From Bombardia bombarda (taxonomy: Eukaryota; Ascomycota; Sordariomycetes; Sordariales; Lasiosphaeriaceae): DNA of 64,000 nt. Under the pieces are notes generated by a model. The model made no database searches and was not told the DNA's origin. It saw only the letters and a program-made list of their open reading frames with translations. This document shows, piece by piece, positions 55,064 through 64,000 of this stretch (position 1 is its first letter; each line of letters opens with the position of its first letter). The stretch is taken from assembly GCA_030512295.1 (NCBI GenBank), contig JAULSR010000001.1:2356001-2420000 (forward strand), written 5' to 3'. A program made the position numbers and the translations under genes.

Positions 55064-55943
55064 CTATGATGGGGGTGCTGTCGAGCTGGGCGTCGTTGTG
55101 GCAGACGGCGATACAGGGGGTACCTCGGCCGGCGGAAGCGCTTTCCTCGGGCGCTTGAGCTCCTCCATGGTGATACCGTCCATTTTTGTGATGCCGACAA
55201 CAGGCGCATCGCCCTTCTTCACAAACTCCCATTGACCTATACACGTGTCAGTCTTTCTGAAAGTGAGTGTCTAGAGAGCCAGCAATCATTCAACACCTTA
55301 CCTGGCAGCTTCTGTCCTGCAAGTCTGAAGGCATCGCGGATAACCTGTTCGTGCACTACACCTCTGATCTCGAATACGATCTGGTTGACAGCAATTCTGG
55401 CCGCCCAATGATCGAAAGAACCCTTTCCTTTACCCATTCTCATCTTTTATACACCGTCAGCATCTGTCTCGGCGGTTATCAGAGGGAGCGCAAAGGTCTC
55501 ACCTCGTTTCCGCTGACGTATACTCCGACGTTACAGGCTACCCTCTTGAACAGACGGTATTTCTGGCCACGCAACCGAGTCTTGATGGCGTTCTCGGCCA
55601 CCTGGAGCTGCTGGGCGCTGACTCTGCGATGGTGATCCCACATGCGCAGGCCGTAGTCACCCCAAACGACTGTTGTGCCCCTCGCGGACCCGCCCGTGGG
55701 CACTCTTGGCCGTCCCTTCATCATCTTCTTCTTGCGATTGATATTGGGCTCGAGCCACGACCCGGCGCGCGTGGCGGTTGCCGAGAACAGCCTGACATGG
55801 GCGGCGACGGCGGCCGAGACGGTCGGGGCGGCGATGGGACGGCATATTGTCGAGGCCAGGGAGGAGGCACGTAGAGGGGTTGCGGGCGATATCCTGAGCC
55901 CCTGGAATGCCCCGAGGAGCGCCGACGAAGCGTTGTGCCTCAT
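55064..55943 (-). CDS. MRPL16: Mitochondrial ribosomal protein uL16m
   Basis: Exons 55503-55943, 55302-55443 and 55064-55236, with clean phases, 251 residues. Component of the large mitochondrial ribosomal subunit near the peptidyl-transferase centre. The presequence is basic and Ala/Ser-rich ([20 protein letters not shown]). The L16 fold shows [78 protein letters not shown] and the C-terminal [21 protein letters not shown] Pro/Ser/Thr-rich tail follows the core. An in-frame Met at 56036 is possible but would add a non-presequence-like segment, so 55943 is preferred. Divergent from the PTAR1-like gene across 321 bases. Confidence 0.95.
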
Positions 55944-56264
55944 GGTGTTGTTGTGATGGGACCTGAAAGCCGGGGCTGCAGGACGTTGGATCCAGATGGC
56001 CGGCGCTCGCGATTGACACTGGCTCCAAAAAAACAACCCGACTTCGAAAGCCCGGTCCTGGTCGGGAAAATACCGGTCACTTACCTAATCAGCGAATACT
56101 ATCTGGTACTGGGTTAGGGTTCTCTGTCTGCACTTCTGGTACAAGGATACCTGACCTTGGTAAACCCAAAACAGTACGATTACAACCACACAGCCGGAAG
56201 CATCTCCAGGTGCATCCAATTCAATTCCAGAGTCCAATTATCTACATTTCGGTACCTATTCTCA
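55944..56264. other. Compact divergent promoter, MRPL16 / PTAR1-like
   Basis: 321 bases between two start codons. Both promoters must fit here. No gene seen. Confidence 0.7.
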
Positions 56265-57260
56265 ATGTCGAGAGCCTTGGACAAAGATGTCGTCGCCTCC
56301 TTGAAAGCAGGAAATCCATTAGCGGCCTACCAGGCCATATCCGGGCTTCTTCTTCAATCATCAGCGGGTGACGGCTTGCTTGAGATTGAGATCCTTGGGA
56401 GGAGCCATCCATTTGAAGATGGCGTATACTTGCTTCAAGACGGACCTGCTGTGGGCATATCAAAAGTCGGCCTCGTCCAGGCCTTTCTCGTGGCCAGAAA
56501 GCTTCTAATGGGCCACCATGGCGGCACTAAAGTGCAGACAACCGAATGTCTGTTTGCCGCAACGGCCGTCTTGCTGCTCATGGACCCTGAACACCTTACT
56601 GCCGCCAATACTCGAAAACGCCTGCTTCGGGGACTTGCGGCCCACCGTGACGAGCAACAAGTGGTGCTCGAGAGGGAAAAACGTCTTGTTGATAGTCTCC
56701 TCACCAGCAGGCTTCACAGACACACAAAGTCGCCGACACTTTGGAACCACCGCCGTTGGTTGCTCCTGGAGTTTACGTCGCTGTCCCTTCCAGTGCATGT
56801 CCACGCCGACATCACGTCCGTTGTCCTCGTGGCGGCGGAAAGACACCCGCGAAACTACTACGCGTGGTGCCACGCCCGATTCCTGATGAGCCTACAGGCG
56901 ACTGAATCCAGTGAACCCATCATCGCAACCATTAAAAAATGGTGTTTCCAACACCACACTGATATTTCCGGATGGTCTTTCCTCTACTTTCTGCTCAGTA
57001 CCAAGGGCCCTTCAGACGCGACGGTCAGCTGCTCGACATTTGCCGAGGTTTTGGGGCTCGTGAGCTCTCTCCACCTAGCTAATGAGTCGGTCTGGGTGTT
57101 CCTGCGAACCTTGACCGCATCAGGTCTCGTGGACGATCAGGAGTATTCCCAGTTCAAGACTGTTGGTCAAGACCTCCTGGGGACGGCTAAGGAGTCCACA
57201 GATCTTCGAGTACTTCGATCCGCCTTGGACTGGTGCGAAACATATCGGCTCTCGGTCTAG
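56265..57260 (+). CDS. Prenyltransferase-alpha-repeat protein (PTAR1/ECM9-like)
   Basis: One exon of 331 residues. It carries protein prenyltransferase alpha-subunit (PPTA) repeats: SPTLWNHRRWLLLEFTSL, ERHPRNYYAWCHARFLMSLQ and HTDISGWSFLYFLLS, with the Trp-Asn-His-Arg and Tyr-x-Ala-Trp-x-His-Arg patterns of the family. It differs from the farnesyl/geranylgeranyl-transferase alpha subunits in its long N-terminal half (LLQDGPAVGISKVGLVQAFL) and resembles the PTAR1/yeast Ecm9 branch. Human PTAR1 partners RABGGTB to form a third geranylgeranyltransferase; a similar role here is inference. The start at 56265 (MSRALDKDVV) is chosen over an upstream in-frame Met at 56157 because the added residues look non-coding. 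Confidence 0.85.
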   Translation: MSRALDKDVVASLKAGNPLAAYQAISGLLLQSSAGDGLLEIEILGRSHPFEDGVYLLQDGPAVGISKVGLVQAFLVARKLLMGHHGGTKVQTTECLFAATAVLLLMDPEHLTAANTRKRLLRGLAAHRDEQQVVLEREKRLVDSLLTSRLHRHTKSPTLWNHRRWLLLEFTSLSLPVHVHADITSVVLVAAERHPRNYYAWCHARFLMSLQATESSEPIIATIKKWCFQHHTDISGWSFLYFLLSTKGPSDATVSCSTFAEVLGLVSSLHLANESVWVFLRTLTASGLVDDQEYSQFKTVGQDLLGTAKESTDLRVLRSALDWCETYRLSV

Positions 57261-59882
57261 TCAAAGGCTCATTTTATGCGAAATGATCCAGGGCTGAATG
57301 CTGTGATGGATATTTCGCGACGCATCCGACACTGTTCACAAAGACATCGGGCGATATCTATATATGGAGCTATGAATCAAGGTCACACAGCATTGACGAC
57401 CGTTACCAGAGCGCTCACACTCCACTGTCAGCCTGTCACCTCCGGTCTGCATGTCTCGGATTTCGAAAATGGCTACCAGGGTCATAGGGGAACCCACATC
57501 TGCACGCCAACGAGGCCAAGAGCTATTACATGGCTGCAGTGTTCTGCGGCAGAATGAGGTTGTATCTGTCTACCGACTGATTTCAACACTTCTCTGGCAG
57601 CTTGAAATTTCGGGGTCCTGCGCCTGATAAAACCGGGCAGTTACCTTCCAATTCAGCCGAGGGAGCAGACCCAACATTGCTATTTCAATGGTCAGTCGGC
57701 AAAACAAAACCTTTGCGCGAGATAACGCACAACCACGAAGCGATATTCAACGCTTGTAAACACAAGGTCGAGTTGGGCGGATTGCTCGACGGCACTGACC
57801 CTGACTCGTCACTATTCATTGACGATAGAAGACTGAGCAGTTGGTGCAATTTCAGAGATTCCGTCTTTTGACAGTGCAAACTCAAGAACATAGGCGGCCC
57901 CAATATCCGACCATTTGCTAGATCAATGCAAAGAAAAGGGCTGCGACAAGCCTTGTCAACACAGATATCGTATGTCATCGTTTGTCGTTGTTGCACACGG
58001 CTCCATGGAGTGGACTCGTCGGCCGCGGGTGGTCCTTGGCTGAGTGGATCTGTACCTGGTTGTTATCTCGCAACCCCTGTCGTTTGTCCATACACCCCTG
58101 CCCATCAATTTTGAGTGTCCAGGAGACCCGGCTCCCCAAGGAAATCAAGCAAACGAGTTCCGAGCAGAGAGACAAGGGGTAAGGAACAGCGTATCGCCCA
58201 ATTGAGCTCGATACGAGAATGCCAATGCGTAAACTTAGCCAGATTCTTACTGCCATTCTTGGTCTTTGACGGTGAGCAGTTGGTCATGCTACGGCACGTT
58301 TGGCGGCGCCTCAGACGAGTTCAAAGACCAGACAACTGAGAGACAAAATTAGATGCAAACCCAGCACGCAGACGCCCGCCTCTTCAAAGCTTTGTTCAAG
58401 GCCCCGACCCAATCACAGAGCATGGCGCTAACCCGCCATGGACAGGGGTGCCATCCAGACGGACTGTGCAGATCGCGGTTTGCCGTGATATTAAGAGTCC
58501 GCCTATCCATACGTGACCTTGATATCGTCGCCGCCAGATATCTGTCCTGGTTACTGTGCGGCTCTCTTCTGCCAAACGTGTACCTGACTGTGCATCAAAG
58601 CTAGCGCTTCCCCATGTTACGCAACGGTAGACGGCGGTAGTGTAGACTGTGACACCAGTCTGGGGGGGTTTATCGATGAAGAGAGTTTGAGGATGCCTTT
58701 GAACCTTCGAAGCGCTCCCAAAAGGGGAAAGAAGGGCTTACATCGTGCGAATCGTGCCCCCTCGCGTGGGGCTCCTGACCCTTGCAAATGGGGCCCTGGC
58801 ATGCTTGCGAAATGGGCATTGAGCTCTGGCTCGCTCGCCAATTGGACAGTGTCTTGGACAGGGCTCGGCCAGACCAACTCCTGACCATTGCTCAGAGCTT
58901 GACTCGTTGGGGAAGGAATCTCATCTGGGTGCCAGTTATTCAGGTACCTGCTTGAGATCTCCAAATACAGCCGATATTACAGTAGCATGCACCATTTTGG
59001 CAATACGCACCGTGTATCTGGCCAACAGCTGCTGCAGCCACCCGCACAACCTTCGAGCCCACACTGCCGTTTACGGACGAGGTTGCATCTCTATCCCCAA
59101 GTCGTCTCGTTCTCGTGAGATTCATCTCTCCTTTCGCCGCCACCTACCTCCGGCCGCCGTTCGTTCCTTTTCCCTCACCTCCTCCCTACCGACGTAACCT
59201 CGTTCAACGTCGTCGAATCCTCCTCTACTTCTCCCTCCTCGCGACCTCCTTGTATTGTTGAGGGCGGTTCTCTTTTTTCTCTCGGGGTCTTAATTTTTTC
59301 AGCTCCCTGTGTATATCGACACCTCATTCGACCTGTCTCGCCTCTGCGACCGTTAACTCGCTTCGCATCATTTCGTGTCTCTTTTTGCCGTTTTCTCGCG
59401 ACGTACTTGCTTAGTCCTGCATTTCTTTTCGCCCTTTCAGTCCGACGAACACATTCCAGTCATCGAATATAATAATCGCCCTGCATCGCCAATTTCACCT
59501 TTTGGTTTCGTCGTCTGATCGTCGCTACCTATCCACTGTGGCCACGATCCCAGTACATACCAATGCGGTCCACTTAATTATTTAATCGCTTTAATACTCC
59601 CTCGGTGCTAGAGTAGTCCCGGGTTCTTCTGTCGGTACTGTCATCCATCCGAAATCTATACTATATTCGGCTCGGTTCGGCTTCCTTGTTCTGCTTTCCG
59701 AACCTCATCCCGAAGCAAGTTCTGGTCCTGATGCTCGCGCTTTCTCTGCTTGGATCTTCAATACGAACCCTGCCCTGTGAATCGTAGTGTATACGAGACA
59801 CCTTGGAGGCATTGGACGACGGAGAAAGGTCCCACTGAGGTCGGTGAGGGAGTGGTGAGGGTTCAGCTGCCAATCTTCCAAC
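57261..59882. other. 2.6 kb upstream region of the aspartic protease
   Basis: Open frames are short and unsupported. From about 59040 the plus strand becomes strongly C/T-rich with few A/G runs, which looks like a long transcribed leader of the protease gene. Confidence 0.5.
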
Positions 59883-61521
59883 ATGGTTGGAGCCGCCCTC
59901 CTACTGCAACTGACGCTGTGGATTGTCACCGTTCATGCCTTTTACCCATGGCCCGAAAGAGTCTGCCACAGCAGCCAATGTTCTGGTTCCAAGTCTGAAA
60001 GAGACATCAATGGCGATTCTCGACAGACTGAGCGTACGACTTCAACTACCGAGGGTATCTCTGTAGAGCTGGTGCAAAGAGCTCGCAATGTATGTTGGGA
60101 TTCCGCCGCGATGGATGACACATATGCTGACACTCACTTCTTAGCCCAACAATGATCCATCCGTGACCGTTGCCCGAGACACTAACCGAGATGCCGCCAT
60201 CCGATTCGCTCATATCCATTCGCCATTGGAAGGCTCCCGGCCCCGAGATGAAGACACGAAACTTACGCGGCGAGAGAATACCTATTCGGTTGTTGCCCCA
60301 GTTACTCCGACAGCGACAAAGAGCGCCGGCATCTTCCAGGATGGGGCGGACTATTCCTACTTCCTCCAAGTCAAGTATGGCACTGACGAGGAAACCCTCT
60401 ACATGCTTTTGGACACAGGAGCCGGAAATACGTGGGTGATGGGGCCGACATGCAAATCCAAAGCTTGTGAGATGCACAACAGCTTCGGGCCTGGAGACTC
60501 GACGACATTGAAGCAAACAGAAACCGACTTCAGCATCATCTATGGCACTGGCAATGTGGCGGGTGTGCTGGCCAACGATACGGTCTCGATTGCCGGATTG
60601 AAAACGGTAATGTCGTTTGGAATCGCCAACGAGACAACCAGCGACTTTGAGCACTTTCCCTTTGACGGTATTCTTGGTCTTGGGATGTCCAAGGGAGCCA
60701 CGGACAATTTCTTGGAGCTGGCGAAGAAGGAAGGGATTCTCACATCCTCTATTTTCAGCGTTTCCCTCGGACGCGCATCGGACTGGATCAACACGGGGCA
60801 GATTACGTTTGGCGGAGTCGATACTGCCAAGTACGTTGGGGATATCACATACTCGAGTATTCCGAAAGAGGCGAATGATGATTGGGCCGTCCCGATGGGC
60901 GAGCCGAGCTACGACGGCAAAAAGGCCGGACTTCCCAGCCTGCTTGGCTACATCGACACGGGCTCATCATTCGTATTTGGGCCGTCGTCTAACGTGACGG
61001 CTTTCCACAAACTCATCACTGGAGCTGTCAGCAAAGACAACAACACCTCGTTCGAAGTACCATGTGACACCAAGACGCCCGTTACATTCTCTTTCGGTGG
61101 CGTGACCTACTCGGTGCCTTCGCAGGACTGGGTGGCTGAAGTCGGGGAGAACCGATGCGAGAGCAACATCATCGGCCACGAGGCCATGGAGGGTGCATGG
61201 CTGCTTGGCGACGTCTTTCTCAAGAACGTGTACACTGTTTTTGACGGCGAGCAGAAGCGAATTGGCTTCGCCGCCAAGGCACCGCTTCCTCCGGCGCCGC
61301 CGAAAACCACCACAAGCACAGCCCTCGCCGCGGGAGCCACATCTCCGACCGTTGCCCCTATGGGACCTCCGGTGGCGGTAGGAGGTAGCGATGCTAGCCA
61401 GACCATATCGTCAGCCTCGTCGACACCGCCTCCAACCCAGGTCTCGTCTGGAGAGCAGCTCAAGACGGGGGTCTACATGTCCTTGATGACCATCGTCGGC
61501 GTTATCGCCATGACGATATGA
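59883..61521 (+). CDS. GPI-type secreted aspartic protease (yapsin/CtsD-like)
   Basis: Exons 59883-60089 and 60145-61521, phase-0 intron, 527 residues. Pepsin-family (A1) protease. Seen: signal peptide MVGAALLLQLTLWIVTVHA, a propeptide with paired basics (KLTRREN), first catalytic motif MLLDTGAGNTWVMG, flap-region FSIIYGTGNVAGVLANDT, LGLGMSKGATDNFLELAKKE, and second catalytic motif GYIDTGSSFVFG. Both Asp residues are intact. Cys pairs include GPTCKSKACEMH. After WLLGDVFLKNVYTVFDGEQK comes a Ser/Thr/Pro-rich stalk and a hydrophobic C-terminus (VYMSLMTIVGVIAMTI) with small residues before it, fitting a GPI anchor. It probably acts at the plasma membrane or cell wall. Substrate unknown. Confidence 0.93.
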
Positions 61522-62644
61522 GTGCGACTACAGCTTTGACAAGCAGAGATGCTTGTCGGCAAAATCAAATCTTTCAGCTTTGTCCCTGCTTTAGTGCAAG
61601 TGGCAATGGGCAGTTTATATAACAGATAAGCCCATGGTGTCTTTCGCGGCTTGAGAAACAGCCAGCAGTTGACCCATTTTTCTTTTTCATCAAACAACAC
61701 GATAGCATCTGAGCCCTTGAGCCTCATCTTTTTTCCTTTTTATCATTTATCTTTCTCAATTTCTTGGCATTTTTCTGCATCTCGAGAGCCAGCGAGTTGG
61801 TTTGAGTCGGAAAACAAAAAACAAACACACACGATACCCCGAGGGAGCAGTAGGAGCAAAAGATAGTTTTGTATATCAAGCTCAGGGATCAAAATATCAA
61901 ACGGAGAGATTTGGGTGGCAACCTTTTTTTCAGACCACACCGGCCCGGTGTTTTGTATGTAGGCAAATATATATGTATGTAATATGGGGTGTTTATAGGT
62001 AGCGATGGCGGGAAGCCTGTAACGAGGCTGAACGGAAAGGAGAGTGTGTAAATATACAAACAGTATTATACCTCTGATGCTTGGCGTATTCATGGCATCC
62101 ACATGGGACACGGGTTTGGTGCTGCAGTGCTTTGATCCGCCACGTGGGAAAAAAAGTTGGGTCCAAAGAACAAAAGAGCAGGCCTTATCTCGTCTGGCTA
62201 CGTGTCAATGAGATCTCTTTGAACGAAATCTTTTTGATCTCTTCAGGGTCGGCCGGATGCAGTTTTCCTATCCATCCCCTGAATAAGGCACTCTCGGCCC
62301 CCTGTACCATCCATCACATGACAGGGGTCAGCACTACCGTTACAGGCTACACAGCACTGTCAGTGAATACTTAGTGCTGGGCTGCACCTATTCATACCAA
62401 CGACCGGGCCGTCCGCTATTAACTTCTATCGTGGAGCTTCAATTTACAGCATTACGCATATTGCAACTTTACCAGTCTGAACACCATCAGCGCCCTCATT
62501 CGTTGCTTCACATCCCCTTACGTGCCTCCCCAACTTCATTCCACTCGTTTCCACAAACATACACATATTACCAGCTCAGATACGGAGCAATTGATTAGTT
62601 TTTTTTTTTGTCTTGCGCCAACAATGCCCTGAGAAGCCACAAGC
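61522..62644. other. Intergenic region
   Basis: 3' flank of the protease and upstream DNA of the transporter. T-rich near 61730-61770. No gene recognised. Confidence 0.6.
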
Positions 62645-64000
62645 ATGGCCAAGGCCAGATCGCATGGCGCTGCTGCTGCTGCCCACCGCACCAACACCGA
62701 CACGGATGCCAGCAACAGCAACAGCAGCAACAGAAACGAGGAAGAAATCAGTCTCTTAGCTCCCAGCAGCAGTCTGGGCGCAGAAGATGACAGGGAGGAG
62801 GGGGAGGAGGAGGAGGAGGAGGAGGAGGGTGCCAACAGCAGCAATGGCAACGGCGGGTTTCTAAAAGTTAATACGAGGGCGAGCAACAGACGACAAGGAC
62901 AATTACTGCCCGTCAACGACGACAATAACGACGAAGACGAGGACGGCGACGACAACTCCTACTTCTCCCCCTCCACCGCCACCGCCACCATCCTCCAACC
63001 CGCCGTCCGCACCCCCGGCACCCCCAAAACACCGCGCACCCCCAACCGCGTGCGCTTCGACCTGCGCCCGACCATCGTCGAGCACGGCGCAGAGCACCAC
63101 CACCACGCGCGCGAGAGCTTCGACCTCGACGACGAAGACCCGCTCAACCCCGACAGCAGCAGCATGGGCCGCGGGGCACGCAACAACACCCGCCACAGCC
63201 GCGTCCCCCTGCTGACCGGCATCGAAGCCCCCTCGGTCACCGTCGCCAACAGCAGCGCCCTCCCCCTCCCCTGGGGCGGCAACAGCGAGCACGACGACGT
63301 GCACGCGTGGGCGGCGACGGAGCGCGCGCGCCCCAAGAGCGGGCTGCGCATGGCCTTCATGAACATGGCCAACAGCATCATCGGCGCCGGCATCATCGGG
63401 CAGCCGTACGCGTTCCGGCAGGCTGGCCTGCTGGCCGGCATCGTGCTGCTCGTCGCGCTGACCGTCGTTGTCGACTGGACGATACGGCTCATTGTTGTGA
63501 ACAGCAAGCTGAGCGGGGCGAACAGCTTCCAGGGCACGGTCGAGCATTGCTTTGGCCGGCCGGGGCTAGTAGCGATATCGCTGGCGCAGTGGATGTTTGC
63601 GTTTGGCGGGATGGTGGCGTTTGGCGTGATTGTGGGGGACTCGATCCCGCATGTGCTGGTGGCGGTGTGGCCGGGGCTGCGGGAGATGCCGGTGCTGGGG
63701 CTGCTGGCGGAGAGGAGGGCGGTGATTGTGGTGTTTACGCTGGGGATCAGCTATCCGCTGGCGTTGTATAGGGATATTGCGAAGGTGAGTGATGGGGGGT
63801 TTTGGGGGGGATGGTGGGTGGGGGAGAAGAGAGAGTGCTGATTTTTGGTGTGATTGATTATAGCTGGCAAAGGCGAGCACCATGGCGCTGATCAGCATGG
63901 CTGTCATTATCGTCACGGTCGTCGTCCAGGGCGTGTTGGCGCCGAGCGAGGACAGGGGCTCGCTGAATGACTGGAATCTGCTGGTCATCAACGACGGCAT
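62645..64000 (+). CDS. Vacuolar amino-acid transporter, AVT family (3' end outside window)
   Basis: Exons 62645-63784 and 63864-64000 (runs off the window), intron 63785-63863 (GTGAGT...TATAG), phase 0. AAAP/SLC38-type transporter. The N-terminal 235 residues are cytosolic and disordered: Ala/His/Asn-rich, a run of Glu encoded by GAG repeats, Pro/Thr-rich TPGTPKTPRTPNRVRFDLRP, and an acidic block. The transmembrane part starts with GLRMAFMNMANSIIGAGIIG, the family's TM1, then QPYAFRQAGLLAGIVLLVAL, VVDWTIRLIVVNSKLSG, SYQG-like NSFQGTVEHCFGRPG and FAFGGMVAFGVIVGDSIPHV. This resembles the fungal AVT5/6/7 branch, which exports amino acids from the vacuole. The exact member cannot be fixed without the missing half. 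Confidence 0.9.

Overview
The window is nuclear DNA from a filamentous ascomycete (Pezizomycotina). Its short GT-AG introns (about 50-100 bases), CTAAC/CTGAC-like branch sites, G/C-rich coding third positions, pyrimidine-rich leaders and family content (Stc1, DUF7514, RRG9, calcipressin, HSPA12-like Hsp70) fit a Sordariomycete. Hypocreales is my guess and is not proven. I see no transposon, no RIP-like AT-rich block, no CRISPR array and no rRNA. One tRNA gene is present.

Layout from left to right: 3' end of RFC1 (+); an unrecognised coiled-coil gene (+); a MABP1/WDR62-like WD40 protein (-); RRG9 (-); an MpaB/rubber-oxygenase-like protein (+); calcipressin RCN1 (-); mitochondrial PheRS MSF1 (-), divergent from the carrier DIC1 (+); RPB3 (-), divergent from mitochondrial GrpE MGE1 (+); tRNA-Ser(CGA) (+); a DUF7514 protein (-); an Stc1-domain protein (-); a 5.4 kb stretch with no recognisable gene; the Ime2/MAK-type kinase (+); another 3 kb without a gene; an HSPA12-like Hsp70 with an apparent frameshift (+); a large GH63/MGH-like six-hairpin glycosidase (-); a Q/S-rich single-pass membrane protein (-); ERD2 (-); RFC5 (human RFC3) clamp-loader subunit (-); mitochondrial ribosomal protein MRPL16 (-), divergent from a PTAR1/ECM9-like prenyltransferase-alpha-repeat protein (+); a GPI-type aspartic protease (+); and the 5' part of a vacuolar AVT-family amino-acid transporter (+).

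Most genes are housekeeping. Five encode mitochondrial proteins (RRG9, MSF1, DIC1, MGE1, MRPL16). Two encode subunits of the same clamp loader (RFC1, RFC5). Three touch gene expression or development (RPB3, the Stc1-like protein, IME2). I find no biosynthetic cluster and no defence island.

The most unusual signals are in gene structure. DIC1 needs a 5-nucleotide exon to complete its first carrier signature. The glycosidase needs a 3-nucleotide exon (one Thr codon) and also has a GC-AG intron. The Hsp70-like gene changes frame near its C-terminus. All exon joins below were worked out by hand from reading frame, splice consensus and family motifs, so they are predictions.
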